A stretch of DNA of 42,038 bases. Source: VRUE01 sp040508545 (GTDB lineage Bacteria; Actinomycetota; Thermoleophilia; Solirubrobacterales; 70-9). Both the position numbers and the translations under genes were made by a program. Shown piece after piece: positions 1 to 7,370 of the stretch. The notes beneath the pieces are model-generated. The model was not told where the DNA came from, ran no database searches, and saw only the letters and a list, made by a program, of their open reading frames with translations. The DNA lies in the NCBI GenBank assembly GCA_040508545.1, contig JBEVMR010000080.1, forward strand, positions 1 to 42,038, in the 5' to 3' direction. Each line of letters begins with the position of its first letter. Within the stretch, counting starts at the first letter, position 1.

Positions 1-17
1 TTAGCGTGGAGCTTCAT
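1..17 (-). CDS. start of a gene running off the left edge
   Basis: Only the first five codons (M K L H A) are inside the window, so no function can be given. The start is well supported: on the minus strand an ATG at 17-15 is preceded by CAAGGAGG with a 6-nt spacer, an almost ideal ribosome binding site. It is divergent from a 9-codon ORF at 73-102, and the two ribosome binding sites form the two arms of one inverted repeat. Confidence 0.45.
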
Positions 18-75
18 CCGGTTCCTCCTTGTTGCTGGGGCTTCGACACCGCCAGCCTCCAAGGAGGTCCGGATG
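15..75. promoter_or_regulatory. hairpin carrying two divergent ribosome binding sites
   Basis: Bases 15-31 and 59-75 are inverted copies of AAGGAGG..CCGGATG with one bulged base. Inside them GCTGG (34-38) pairs with CCAGC (52-56). Each arm is at once the Shine-Dalgarno plus ATG of one divergent reading frame and the complement of the other. A transcript from either strand that contains both arms would fold its own start site into a stem of about 16 bp. Translational control is inferred. Confidence 0.5.
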
Positions 76-102
76 AACAACGTGGTTAGGAACTACACCT
101 AG
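73..102 (+). CDS. possible 9-residue leader peptide
   Basis: ATG at 73 follows CCAAGGAGG with a 5-nt spacer and encodes MNNVVRNYT before TAG. Nothing in the sequence says what it does, and I do not recognise the peptide. Its stop codon overlaps the stop of the convergent channel gene in a shared CTAG (99-102), an arrangement also seen at two ordinary convergent gene pairs in this window. It could equally be a fortuitous ORF inside the hairpin element. Confidence 0.25.
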   Translation: MNNVVRNYT

Positions 103-872
103 GGCTGCTCGGCGGAGCGCTCGGAGCGCCGCCGCAGAAACGCCTGGCCCGGTTTCCAGAGGCTGACCAGGCCAGCGACGAGGGTGACGAGGAAGATCTG
201 ACCGAGCATCATCTCGATGCCCGAGAGCATGCGACCCACCTCGCCGGCGGGGACCAGGTTGCCGTAACCGGTCGTGGTCAGCGTCGTGTAGCTGAAGAAG
301 AGGAAGTCGCTGCCCTCGACGTTTTCCGCCGCGCCGAAGAAGCCGCCGCCTTCGATCCGGTCGATCAGCCCGTAGGCCCAGGTGAAGAGGATGCCGAGCG
401 AGGCGTAGACGCTGATCGCGCCGAGGATCGTGCGCGAGGAGACCGTTTCAGAGGTGACCACACGGCGAAGCACCGCGCCCATCGCCACGGCCAGCAGGCC
501 GATCTCGATGAAGTTGGCGCCGCTGAGCCAATGCCGGCCGCCCGAGACGGCGCTGATCAGAGCGAGCAGGATCGCCAGCAGCGCCAGCGCCAGCGCCCGC
601 CGGACGAAGACAGGTTTGGCGTGGGCGCTGGTCAGAGCGACCACCGAGGTGGCGCCGGTGACGGCGGTCAGCAGCACTGCCGACCAGCCCCGGTTCGAGA
701 GCACCGAGCCGAGGACGTAGGTGAGCATGACCAGCAGCAGGACCAACCCGAATGCATCGCTGGCGCGCTGGGCACGCTGCCGCCACCGCTCACGGTTCAT
801 GCTCGCTTGTTCGGCTAAGACACGGGCGATCCTGCGCTCGGCGTCGTTTGCGGGTCGGGTGACCAATCGCAC
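99..872 (-). CDS. two-pore-domain type potassium channel
   Basis: This is an integral membrane protein of 257 residues whose C-terminal pore module matches the ion_trans_2 (Kch-like) family. The selectivity filter TTTGYGN lies at about residues 199-205, between an outer helix (about 150-170) and an inner helix (about 218-238). Three or four further hydrophobic stretches (about 41-58, 64-80, 91-109, 120-136) precede it. Family knowledge says TxGYG conducts K+ across the cytoplasmic membrane. No RCK/TrkA-N regulatory domain follows, because the protein ends shortly after the inner helix in an Arg-rich tail. The GTG start at 872 is chosen because AGAAGGAGA lies 7-9 nt upstream; an internal ATG (residue 25) is less likely. 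It is divergent from the methyltransferase, with 36 bp between them. Confidence 0.85.
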   Translation of the reverse strand: MRLVTRPANDAERRIARVLAEQASMNRERWRQRAQRASDAFGLVLLLVMLTYVLGSVLSNRGWSAVLLTAVTGATSVVALTSAHAKPVFVRRALALALLAILLALISAVSGGRHWLSGANFIEIGLLAVAMGAVLRRVVTSETVSSRTILGAISVYASLGILFTWAYGLIDRIEGGGFFGAAENVEGSDFLFFSYTTLTTTGYGNLVPAGEVGRMLSGIEMMLGQIFLVTLVAGLVSLWKPGQAFLRRRSERSAEQP

Positions 873-895
873 AAACCGCTCTCCTTCTCATAACC

Positions 896-901
896 TAGTC
901 T
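896..901 (+). promoter_or_regulatory. -10-like TAGTCT, leaderless start at 909
   Basis: TAGTCT ends 7 nt before the GTG of the methyltransferase gene, and no ribosome binding site is present. It also forms one arm of a short dyad (ACCTA..TAGGT, 893-910) in the divergent intergenic region. Confidence 0.45.
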
Positions 902-908
902 CCATTAG

Positions 909-1550
909 GTGAGCCGCGAAGACTTCTACGCCTCGCCGCTCGGCGCCGCCTACAGCGCTTACATGGAGCGGCCCTGGGTGAGCAGCCGGATCAGCCCGGT
1001 CGTCTGGGGCGGCGACACGAAGCCCTACTACGCGAGCATTGCCGCCGCTGGCGAGGTGCCATCCGGCGGGACGATCGTCGACTGCCCCTGCGGGGCGGGC
1101 CCGGCGATGCGCGCAATACCGGCTGAAGCCAACTACGTCGGCGTCGACCTCTCGCCCTCGATGCTGCGCCGCGCCCGCGAACGCGCGGCACGCCGCGGCC
1201 TGACCAAGACGGAGTTCGTCGAAGCCGATGCCGCCGCGATCCCGTTGCCGGTCGACTTCGCCGACCTGCTCTTCTCCTTCTGGGGCCTGCACTGCTTCCC
1301 CGACCCCGCTGCCGCCCTGCTCGAGGCCGCCCGCATCCTCAAGCCCGGTGGCCGCCTCGTTGGCTCCAGCTTCCTCCGCGGCACCGACACCCTGCGCCAG
1401 CGTTTCTTCATCCGCCCCAACGTCGGCGACTTCGGCCCGCTCGGCACCCAAGCGGAGACCGAATCCTGGCTCGCAGATGCCGCCCTCAACCTGGCCAGCG
1501 CCAGCCGTTCGGGGCCGTTCCTCTTCTTCGAGGCCCGTAAGCGCACCTGA
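909..1550 (+). CDS. class I SAM-dependent methyltransferase
   Basis: 213 residues with the order of a class I (Rossmann) methyltransferase. Motif I is unusual, VDCPCGAGPAM (about 57-67), with two cysteines where most members have xDxGxGxG. Then come an acidic motif GVDLS (78-82) and post-motif AAIPLPVDFADL, followed by the LKPGGRL strand typical of the Methyltransf_11 group. It should be a soluble enzyme transferring a methyl group from S-adenosylmethionine; the substrate cannot be read from the sequence. The GTG start at 909 is the first after the divergent channel promoter and appears leaderless. The gene ends 11 bp before the left att site of the integrated element, so it is the last native gene on that side. 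Confidence 0.85.
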   Translation: MSREDFYASPLGAAYSAYMERPWVSSRISPVVWGGDTKPYYASIAAAGEVPSGGTIVDCPCGAGPAMRAIPAEANYVGVDLSPSMLRRARERAARRGLTKTEFVEADAAAIPLPVDFADLLFSFWGLHCFPDPAAALLEAARILKPGGRLVGSSFLRGTDTLRQRFFIRPNVGDFGPLGTQAETESWLADAALNLASASRSGPFLFFEARKRT

Positions 1551-1560
1551 TCCGGGACCG

Positions 1561-1622
1561 AGCGGAGGGGGTGGGATTCGAACCCACGAGACGCCTTACG
1601 ACGCCTAACGGCTTTCAAGGCC
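1561..1622. repeat. attL of element 1: 62-bp direct repeat with displaced tRNA-Ser 3' end
   Basis: This 62-bp stretch is identical to 10778-10839. It contains the 3' part of tRNA-Ser(UGA), minus strand: the T-arm, variable arm and part of the anticodon arm, but no 5' half. The intact tRNA is at the other end of the element. This copy is therefore the original chromosomal 3' end, pushed away when the element integrated and brought its own replacement. Confidence 0.93.
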
Positions 1623-1658
1623 CGCAGGTAGGGGCCGGACGTGGCTTGTTCATGGGGC

Positions 1659-1687
1659 GTGTGCATTACGTGTGCCTCTCGGTGTGC
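1659..1687. repeat. GTGTGC repeats near attL, candidate integrase arm sites
   Basis: GTGTGC occurs at 1659-1664, 1670-1675 and 1682-1687, overlapping the 3' end of the integrase gene. The same hexamer recurs twice near the other end of the element (10644-10649, 10655-10660) in the same orientation. The third left copy and the second right copy share GTGTGCATGGC. The position beside att sites suggests arm-type Int binding sites; this is inference. Confidence 0.4.
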
Positions 1688-2868
1688 ATGGCCGGGGTCA
1701 GGTCGGCGGCGCGTGCGGCCTGTTCGCCCTCGGCCAGTTGGGCGGCCACGTACTCCGAGACTAGGTTTGCAGCCTCGCCCTCGGTGCCGGGCATCAGGTG
1801 GCCGTAGCGGTCGTAGGTCACGGTGATCGAGCTGTGCCCCATGCAGCGGGTGATTGCCAGCGCGTTAACCCCCGCCGCGATCATCAGGCTGGCGTAGGTG
1901 TGGCGGGCCTTGTGCAGCCGCAGCCGCTCGGTCAGCTCCGCCGCCTTCCATGCCGCGTCGGCTCGGCGGTACAGGCCCTCGGCTTGGAACGGGTCGTCGG
2001 TGCCGGTGCCGAAGACGAGCGCGTCACCTGCGGGGTCGTCCTGCCGCAACCAGTGGTCGAGCAGCACCTCCCGCAGCGGCGCGGGTATGGGCGTGACGCG
2101 CAGCGAGGCGGGCGACTTGGGGGGCTTCGGCCCCTCCTTGGGGTCCCAGCTTTCCTCTACCGCGATGGTGCCCTCGGCGCGATTGACGCGGCCCCACCTG
2201 AGCGCCTGTAGCTCGCCGTAGCGCAGGCCCGCGTAGAGGGCGGTGGCCCATACCGGCCGATCCTCATCGGGCACCGCTGCCAGCAGGGCGTCGGCAACCT
2301 CGATGCTCACGATCTCCACCTTGGCCGAGCGGTTGGCGGGCAGTTCCAGATCGTGCGTCGGGTTCACCGCCAGGCCGGAGCGCACACGTGCCCTGCGGTA
2401 AATCGCCTGCAACGGCTTAACCGCGTTGCGGATCGCGGAAGCTGAGCGCTTCTCGGCTTCCCACGTGTCTACGAGCGCCTGCACGTCGGCCACGGTGATC
2501 GAGCCGAGCTTCTGGCCGCCAAGCTCGGGGAGGATGCGCCGCTCAAGATCGCGCCGGTAGCCGCGCAACGTGGCGGCTGCGAAGGGGTCCCCACTGCGAT
2601 TAGTGATGGTGCCCGCCTCGGCACCGGCCAGCCAAACCTCGGCGGCCTCGTTGAGCGTGGTTGGGGCTGCAACCCGTAGGCCGCCCTGGTCCACCTGCCG
2701 CTTGGTATCGGCCTCCCATGAGACCGCTTCGCCTTTCAGCGGGAAGGTTCTCCGCAGCGGCTTGCCATCGCGCGCCGAGTAGACGGAGGCCTGCCAGCCC
2801 GCTTTGCAGTTGCAGCGCTTGCCCTTGCGGTGGGCGCACCCGTCCGAGTGGCGGCGTTTAACGGCCAC
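1666..2868 (-). CDS. int: tyrosine recombinase (integrase) of element 1
   Basis: 400 residues, a normal length for phage-type tyrosine integrases. An N-terminal arm-binding region contains CAHRKGKRCNCKAGW and an SxxxGKPLRRTF stretch. A SAM-like core-binding domain follows (about 75-165). The catalytic domain has the Arg in ALYAGLRYGELQ, the HKARHT box (H-x-x-R), GHSS and the final Tyr in VTYDRYGHL. It would cut and rejoin DNA in the 62-bp tRNA-Ser core. The GTG start at 2868 overlaps the stop of the upstream small gene by one base, so the two are probably translationally coupled. The stop codon is 43 bp from attL, the usual place for such a gene. All catalytic residues seem intact. Confidence 0.95.
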   Translation of the reverse strand: MAVKRRHSDGCAHRKGKRCNCKAGWQASVYSARDGKPLRRTFPLKGEAVSWEADTKRQVDQGGLRVAAPTTLNEAAEVWLAGAEAGTITNRSGDPFAAATLRGYRRDLERRILPELGGQKLGSITVADVQALVDTWEAEKRSASAIRNAVKPLQAIYRRARVRSGLAVNPTHDLELPANRSAKVEIVSIEVADALLAAVPDEDRPVWATALYAGLRYGELQALRWGRVNRAEGTIAVEESWDPKEGPKPPKSPASLRVTPIPAPLREVLLDHWLRQDDPAGDALVFGTGTDDPFQAEGLYRRADAAWKAAELTERLRLHKARHTYASLMIAAGVNALAITRCMGHSSITVTYDRYGHLMPGTEGEAANLVSEYVAAQLAEGEQAARAADLTPAMHTERHT

Positions 2869-3116
2869 TACCGCTCACCTGCCACGGCCAGGGCGAAGAC
2901 GATGCGGCGGGCGGTGTCGCCGTCTAGATCCTCGATCGCCTCGGCGGCGGGTGCCAGGTCGGCGGCTTCGGCCAGCCCGCAAAGGCGGTCGAAGTGGAGA
3001 AGCGAGTTAGCTACCTCGCGCTCGGTGGTCGGGTCATCGATGCGCCGCTCGAAACGGTGCCGCGCTCGCTGTACTGCGCTGGCGGCCGGGCGGCCTTTAG
3101 GGTCTTGCTCGGGCAT
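2868..3116 (-). CDS. small hypothetical protein upstream of int
   Basis: 82 residues, predicted mostly helical, starting MPEQDPKGRPAASAVQ. The ATG at 3116 is chosen over an upstream extension because CGGAGGT lies 9 nt before it. I do not recognise the family. Its stop overlaps the integrase GTG by one base. In the phiRv-type elements a small unknown gene also sits between int and xis, so a role in integration or excision is possible but not shown. Confidence 0.6.
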   Translation of the reverse strand: MPEQDPKGRPAASAVQRARHRFERRIDDPTTEREVANSLLHFDRLCGLAEAADLAPAAEAIEDLDGDTARRIVFALAVAGER

Positions 3117-3199
3117 GGAGATGTACCTCCGTGTCAAGGCCCTCGGTCGGCGTGTAGAGCGCCACCGGGGGCCGCTTAGTTGTTCAGCGACCATAGCCC

Positions 3200-3412
3200 T
3201 CATCGCCCCACCTGGCCAGCAGGCTCCGCGTTCTCCCTGAGCCAGCGCTCAAGCTCGGCGCAGGGGACCAGCACCTTGCGCCCCTTGCGGACGATCTTCA
3301 AGTCGGGCCTCACGTACGCGGTGAAGAAGTCCTCGCCGCAGCCGATGGACGCGGCGGCTTCGGTCGGCGTGAGCGCGAAGCGGGGGATCGTGGCCTCGGG
3401 CTTCTTAGCCAT
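3200..3412 (-). CDS. excisionase-like DNA-binding protein
   Basis: 70 residues from MAKKPEATIPRFAL. A winged-helix/MerR-like helix-turn-helix is visible: LTPTEAAASIGCGEDFF, then VRKGRKVLVPCAELERWL, which is the strand-and-helix ending typical of helix_turn_helix_17 excisionases. It would bind att arms and steer the integrase toward excision. The ATG at 3412 has GGGAGGC seven bases upstream. Its start overlaps the end of the next upstream gene by 8 bp (3405-3412). It lies two genes from int, in the same direction, in one operon with the replication-type ATPase. Confidence 0.75.
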   Translation of the reverse strand: MAKKPEATIPRFALTPTEAAASIGCGEDFFTAYVRPDLKIVRKGRKVLVPCAELERWLRENAEPAGQVGR

Positions 3413-3641
3413 GCCGCCTCCCGTAGCAGCGCCCGCACCGCTGCCCGCCGTTGCCCTGCCCACCATCGCCGCACGTGCAGCCCCGCGCTCTCACGGATGC
3501 CCGGATGCCGCCAGCCCTACGTGCGGTGTCGCGAGCGACACGCTCCCATATGTAGACAAGGTCTCGAACGTCGTCTATGTCGCCCCCGGCGCGCTCGACG
3601 GTACGGGCGATGGCTTCAAGCTGGCGGCGGGGCAAGCTCAC
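3405..3641 (-). CDS. small cysteine-rich hypothetical protein
   Basis: 78 residues. The N-terminal half looks helical (MSLPRRQLEAIARTVERAGG). The C-terminal half contains C-x-C followed by C-x2-C (CTCGDGG..RCGRCYGRR), suggesting a small zinc ribbon. The GTG start (3641) overlaps the TGA of the upstream ATPase gene as GTGA, a classic coupled start that supports the gene being real. No family recognised. Expected to be cytoplasmic and expressed with the ATPase and excisionase. Confidence 0.6.
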   Translation of the reverse strand: MSLPRRQLEAIARTVERAGGDIDDVRDLVYIWERVARDTARRAGGIRASVRARGCTCGDGGQGNGGQRCGRCYGRRHG

Positions 3642-5077
3642 TCGTCGGCCCCCCCGAACTCGCGGAGGGTCTGCTCAACCAGCCCGCCCGCCTGCCCCTT
3701 GTCCCCACCATCGTCGTTGCTATCCGGCACACCCGCCACATCCGCATTGGTATGCGGGTTTGAGGCCGATTTGCTATCCGGCACAGAGGGGGGTTTGTGC
3801 CGGCTCGAATCCCCCCGTTTTCCGCTTGACAAAGCCGACGTGCCGCTTGTGCCGTTTGGGGTCGCCAGGTAGCGTCGCCAGGCGTCCTCGAACTGCTCCG
3901 CGAGGTAGCCCTTGGCGGTGCCGCCCTCGCTCAACCGCACCGAGCGCGAGCGGATACCAAACGGCCGTAGGAGGTTGGCGAGGTGGCGGGGGGTCATGCC
4001 GTCGTTGCCCCGGCCCCAACCGGCCCACGGGGCTTCGGGGTCGGCCTTGAGCGCCGCCAGGAGGTCGGCGGTGGTGATGCGGTCCTGGTCGCCGAGGGCC
4101 TCGCGGATCGCAACCAGCAGTTGCACGCCGTAGCTCTCGCTCTCGGTCCCCGCGCCCCCGTAGAGCGAGACCAGCGCCTTGCGAGCGCGGCCCGGCCAGG
4201 TGGCCCCGACAGCGTTGGCGATTGCCAGCAACGGCTCGGCCCCGTCTTGCGCTCGGTCGCTCAACTCGTCCGGTAGCGCTGGCTCGGCCTCGCTCAGATC
4301 GGCCACGTTCATCTCGGCCCAGACCTCGGCGGCCTCTCGCAGCGGCGTGCAGGCCGCAACGATGCTCCGGTAACGGCCGCGCTCGACCACCTCGCCGGGC
4401 GCGCGCCGCCTCATGCGGATCGGGATGCAGCGGTCGGCAATGGTGTCGGGAAGCTCGCCGATCCCCGCCAGCGCCTTAGCCGAGAAGACCGGGAACAGCT
4501 TCACGTCGTGGTTGGGGCCAACGCAGCGCGGCACTTCTGACCCGCGCCGCCAGCCCGCGTTAATCAGGCCGCGCAAGTCCTCCTTGTCGCGGGCCTTGGG
4601 ACCCCAGATCGTGTCGATCTCGTCAAACAGCAGCGTGGCCGAACCGTCCCTCGAACTGACCACCCTGAACAGGGCAGCCTCCGAAATGTTGATCGCCTCG
4701 ATGGGCCTCGGGCAAAGGGTTGCCAGCACCTCCAATAACCGCGACTTGCCGGACTGCTTCTCGGCGCTGGTGATCGCCAGGTAGGGCGTGGAGTCGGCGG
4801 CCTCGATGGCGTGGCTGTGCAGGACCCACAGCGCCACTACGTCGCGTTGCTCATCTGAGAGGACCACGAAGCGGCGGACCACATCGGCGATGCCGTCAAG
4901 TAGGTCAGCCGGGGAGGCAATCTCCCACCGCGCCCGCTGCACCGCCGCGCTGATGCGGTCGGGCTGTTCGCGTCCGTCCTCGGGCATCTCGGCGAGAAGT
5001 TCTTCGGCACGGGCCTGCACCTCGGGGGGCTGGTCGCTCCGTGCTGCACTGCCTTGGGTCGTAACGCTCTCGTCCAA
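3638..5077 (-). CDS. DUF3631-type P-loop ATPase (satellite replication protein-like)
   Basis: 479 residues. Walker A is SAEKQSGKS (about 103-111) and Walker B is LLFDEID (about 149-155), followed by a sensor-like region and ADRCIPIRMRRR. The C-terminal part (about 240-400) matches what I know of DUF3631, found in primase/helicase-like proteins of plasmids, phages and chromosomal islands. A D5-type or superfamily-3-like helicase role in element replication is inferred; no primase catalytic motif is visible. The TTG start (5077) has GAGG about 8 nt upstream and begins inside CGTCCAACTGA, which recurs inverted at 5192-5202. The last 70 residues are low-complexity and Ser/Asp-rich. First gene of the minus-strand operon running to int. 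Confidence 0.8.
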   Translation of the reverse strand: MDESVTTQGSAARSDQPPEVQARAEELLAEMPEDGREQPDRISAAVQRARWEIASPADLLDGIADVVRRFVVLSDEQRDVVALWVLHSHAIEAADSTPYLAITSAEKQSGKSRLLEVLATLCPRPIEAINISEAALFRVVSSRDGSATLLFDEIDTIWGPKARDKEDLRGLINAGWRRGSEVPRCVGPNHDVKLFPVFSAKALAGIGELPDTIADRCIPIRMRRRAPGEVVERGRYRSIVAACTPLREAAEVWAEMNVADLSEAEPALPDELSDRAQDGAEPLLAIANAVGATWPGRARKALVSLYGGAGTESESYGVQLLVAIREALGDQDRITTADLLAALKADPEAPWAGWGRGNDGMTPRHLANLLRPFGIRSRSVRLSEGGTAKGYLAEQFEDAWRRYLATPNGTSGTSALSSGKRGDSSRHKPPSVPDSKSASNPHTNADVAGVPDSNDDGGDKGQAGGLVEQTLREFGGADE

Positions 5078-5202
5078 CTGAAACCTCGGTGTTAAGTGCT
5101 GCCGCGTTCACTTCGTCCTCGGCCCGGTTCACGCCACCGAAAGTAGCCAAGCCTGCGGGCAGCTAGAGGCCCCTGAAAGAGCAACGCCGCCTCAGTTGGA
5201 CG
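5071..5202. repeat. 11-bp inverted repeat at the start of the ATPase gene
   Basis: CGTCCAACTGA (5071-5081) recurs as TCAGTTGGACG (5192-5202), 110 bp apart. One copy overlaps the TTG start of the minus-strand ATPase operon. The pair could be operator half-sites for the regulators encoded just to the right, or part of a replication origin. Position only; no experimental support. Confidence 0.4.
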
Positions 5203-5284
5203 AAGGGCGGCGCTGCCGGTGCGAGGTGTGTGAACGGACGAACCTCGGGACCGAGGCTACCGCTCAACCAGGGCAGCAGGCCGC

Positions 5285-5425
5285 ATGTCCGGGCACGAGA
5301 CAGCCGTGCAGGTGGTGGGGCTGGCGGCCTACCGCCAGCACCGGCCCCAACCGGACGCGGCGGGTCGCCTTCGCCCGGCAATGGACAGCGTGTGGGCAAG
5401 TTTGCCGCGCGGCGGTAGTAGGTAG
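5285..5425 (+). CDS. possible 46-residue protein
   Basis: ATG at 5285 opens a 46-codon frame beginning MSGHETAVQVVGLAAYRQ, with a more protein-like composition than the overlapping frames. There is only a weak purine stretch (AGCAGG) before it, and the promoter seen at 5465 lies downstream of it. No family recognised. It may be chance. Confidence 0.2.
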   Translation: MSGHETAVQVVGLAAYRQHRPQPDAAGRLRPAMDSVWASLPRGGSR

Positions 5426-5464
5426 CCGTCACCGCAACGAGCGCCCCCGCCCGCCCCCGCCGAG

Positions 5465-5493
5465 TTGCTCCTCGCGGGCGTTCTCCATATGTT
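5465..5493 (+). promoter_or_regulatory. sigma-70 type promoter for the regulator operon
   Basis: TTGCTC (5465-5470) and TATGTT (5488-5493) are separated by exactly 17 bp and drive toward the gene at 5631. This is the best -35/-10 pair I see in element 1. A GC-rich hairpin (5512-5542) lies in the predicted leader. Confidence 0.5.
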
Positions 5494-5630
5494 CGCGCTC
5501 AACCAAACAACGGGGGCGGCACCGATGACACGGCCCGCCCCCTGACGCCGGGAGCAGCCCCGGCGCGGGGGGAAGGCTACTCGCCACTCTCGCCCTAGCT
5601 GCGCCTGGCTGCTAACGGAAGGAGCAGCAC

Positions 5631-5969
5631 GTGGACACACCAGCGCAGGGAGGGCAAGTACCCCTAAAGATTCCGCCCGAGGACGTGGGCCTATTGCGCG
5701 GCTGGTTCGCCGCTTGTGCAGACGGACGCCGGGCCGACGCCGAGAAGGAGCCGGACTCGGATGCCAACCCGCGCCGCCTCGAGGAGGCCGAGGCTTTTGA
5801 CCAGTTAGGCGCGGCCCTCAGCACCTACACCCTTACGCCCACCAAGGCCATACGAGAAGCACTGTGCGGCCTTGCCACCGCCGTTGACGCCACCAACGAC
5901 TACGCCACGGCTGTGCGCGAGCACGACGCGGCGCATGGCCTGCTCGATCAGATCAAGGCGGCGCTGTAA
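5631..5969 (+). CDS. small acidic protein paired with the XRE regulator
   Basis: 112 residues with no recognised domain. It is acidic in the middle and helical at the end (AIREALCGLATAVDATND). The GTG start has GGAAGGAG seven bases upstream. Its TAA stop overlaps the ATG of the next gene (TAATG), so the two are coupled. Element 2 has the same arrangement: a roughly 100-residue protein followed by a paralogous XRE regulator with TGATG overlap. The first proteins of the two pairs do not look alike in sequence. Confidence 0.65.
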   Translation: MDTPAQGGQVPLKIPPEDVGLLRGWFAACADGRRADAEKEPDSDANPRRLEEAEAFDQLGAALSTYTLTPTKAIREALCGLATAVDATNDYATAVREHDAAHGLLDQIKAAL

Positions 5970-6310
5970 TGCCGCCCAATCAGGTGGCGATCCAGTTCGG
6001 CGAGAACCTGCGCTGCCTCCGCAAGCGGGCGGAAATCTCTCAGGAAGACCTCGGCCTCCGGGCCTCGCTCCACCGGACCGAGATTGGCCTGTTGGAGCGG
6101 GGCGCACGTACGCCGCGCATCGACACGCTGGTCAAAGTTGCAAGCGCCCTGGACGTTCGCATCGAGTGCGCGCTGCTCGTCGGCATCAACTGGAACCCCG
6201 GCAGCACTCAGGCCGGGGCGTTCAAGATCGAGGAGGAGAGCGAAGCCGTCAGGTTGATCCGCGAGGGCCGCGAAGCGCTGGACGAACGTGCGGAGCGCTG
6301 GAAGGAGTGA
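5969..6310 (+). CDS. XRE-family HTH regulator
   Basis: 113 residues. A Cro/C1-type helix-turn-helix occupies about residues 9-60: GENLRCLRKRAEISQEDLG, then LHRTEIGLLERGARTPRIDT. The remainder ends in an acidic/basic helix. It is paralogous to the regulator at 19989-20306 in element 2 (shared QFGENLR, ASLHRT, IGLLERGAR, PRIDTLVK and the WxPG..AGAF segment). The inferred role is repressor of the divergent int/replication operon or of the late genes. Translation is coupled to the preceding gene; the stop lies 3 bp before the convergent HARE gene. Confidence 0.88.
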   Translation: MPPNQVAIQFGENLRCLRKRAEISQEDLGLRASLHRTEIGLLERGARTPRIDTLVKVASALDVRIECALLVGINWNPGSTQAGAFKIEEESEAVRLIREGREALDERAERWKE

Positions 6311-6313
6311 CCC

Positions 6314-6802
6314 TCAAGCCGCCAAGCCGTTAGCGCGGCGCTTGACCCGCCAGCGCTGACGTTTGGCCTCTCGCTCAGCCTCGCGCGCGGCGTCGATAGC
6401 CCACTGATCCGGAGGGGGGAGATCGTCTGCCAGCGCCCCGGCGACGGCAGCCAGATCGATCAGGGATTGGCGGAGGCTTGGGGCCGCGCCGTCCTCCCTG
6501 TCGAGCACCGCAGTGCCCGCGTCGAACACCGCCGTCATCCTCGTGTCGAGCAGGTCAACGGTCATCGGCCGCTTCTGCTCGGCCTTGCGCTGGCGCTCGA
6601 TGTCGGCATCGGCCGTCCCCGTCATCGCCGCCGCCTCTACGGCACCGGACCATGATCCGCAAACGCCTTCCACGTGCGCGGCGCTGGGGTGCTCCATGGT
6701 GCCACCCTTGGTCCAATCGGACGCCTTCGGAGGGTGCCCATGCTCGGCCGTGTGCTTCCTGATGGCCGCGATGATCCTGTCCTTGGTCCAGTAAGCCGTC
6801 AC
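6314..6802 (-). CDS. HARE (homing-endonuclease-associated repeat) DNA-binding protein
   Basis: 162 residues. The first 55 have the pattern of one homing-endonuclease-associated repeat: WTKDRIIAAIRKHTAEHG, PPKASDWTKGG, then a CGSWSGAVEAA end. This is a small DNA-binding module usually attached to HNH nucleases or phage regulators. No HNH or GIY-YIG catalytic motif is visible here, and the rest is helical and charged, so a DNA-binding role is more likely than cutting. The start is GTG at 6802 with a weak ribosome binding site. It is convergent with the regulator pair and last in the minus-strand capsid transcription unit. Confidence 0.6.
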   Translation of the reverse strand: MTAYWTKDRIIAAIRKHTAEHGHPPKASDWTKGGTMEHPSAAHVEGVCGSWSGAVEAAAMTGTADADIERQRKAEQKRPMTVDLLDTRMTAVFDAGTAVLDREDGAAPSLRQSLIDLAAVAGALADDLPPPDQWAIDAAREAEREAKRQRWRVKRRANGLAA

Positions 6803-6814
6803 CGCTCGGAGATG

Positions 6815-7051
6815 TTAGGGACGGGTGTTGCGGGCCGGGGCAAGTATCACCTCAGGCTCGCGCCCCTCGTCGTACTCGGTGGCCGCCCGCCAGAGGGGTT
6901 CCACTAGGTGGGCCTCGCCACATACGACACAGGGATCTACATAAGACGAGGCTGGTTCTCTGCCCTTCTCAGCGCCGACGCGCACCACTCGCGCGTGACC
7001 ATCCCGAGAGCAGCCATAGAAGCCGACGCGGGGTTTCTTGCCGATGCCCAT
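6815..7051 (-). CDS. small zinc-ribbon-like protein
   Basis: 78 residues. GCSRDGH near residue 13 and DPCVVCGEAH near residue 40 give a Cys/His set that could hold one zinc. The ATG is well supported by GGGGAGGTGA nine bases upstream. I do not recognise the family. Small proteins of this type are common in actinophage genomes with unknown roles. Confidence 0.55.
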   Translation of the reverse strand: MGIGKKPRVGFYGCSRDGHARVVRVGAEKGREPASSYVDPCVVCGEAHLVEPLWRAATEYDEGREPEVILAPARNTRP

Positions 7052-7164
7052 TTCGGCTTCACCTCCCCGCGCAACCCTGGAGCGAGAACGCGGAGAGGCT
7101 TGGCCGGGTTTGGCGCGACGCCGAGCAAGGGCCGCACCGTTCGGGGCACACAGTAGGCACTGCG

Positions 7165-7368
7165 TTAGCGCCCCGAAGATTTGCGCCGTTTCCGTTTCGG
7201 CTTGGCCTTGGGAGCCTCGTTCGCCGGGGCTGCAACCGCGAACGCGCCGGGGTGGGCCTTGACCACGGGGTGCCCGCTGGCAAAGGTCTCGCCCTCGGCG
7301 ACAACCCGCATACGCCCCTCGGCCTCGGTGGCGAATCCTTCCTTGGCGGTGTACACCTGGCCAGCCAT
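7165..7368 (-). CDS. small head-region phage protein after the capsid gene
   Basis: 67 residues from MAGQVYTAKEGFATEAEG, rich in short beta-type segments and ending in a Lys/Arg tail (KPKRKRRKSSGR). It begins 2 bp after the capsid stop codon, so it is probably translated by the same ribosomes. Small beta-rich proteins with the pattern 'charged strand - G - HPxV..HP' are frequent next to HK97 capsids. Assignment to such a family is tentative. Confidence 0.55.
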   Translation of the reverse strand: MAGQVYTAKEGFATEAEGRMRVVAEGETFASGHPVVKAHPGAFAVAAPANEAPKAKPKRKRRKSSGR

Positions 7369-7370
7369 TG

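Larger units (their letters stand above)
5078..5630. other. 553-bp regulatory gap of element 1
   Basis: This gap separates the minus-strand int/replication operon from the plus-strand regulator operon. It is where a genetic switch and possibly an origin would be expected. It contains the 5192-5202 repeat, a weak 46-codon ORF (5285-5425), a good plus-strand promoter (5465-5493) and a hairpin GGGGGCGG/CCGCCCCC (5512-5519 with 5535-5542). Other ORFs in both strands here are Pro/Arg/Gly-rich and look like GC shadows. Confidence 0.5.

Noticed and set aside
1561..1622. possible additional tRNA-Ser
   Set aside because: Lacks the 5' third; it is the displaced 3' end at attL.
5163..5640. several ORFs on both strands in the element 1 regulatory gap
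   Set aside because: Pro/Arg/Gly-rich, no ribosome sites, mutually overlapping. Only the 5285 frame was kept, at low confidence.
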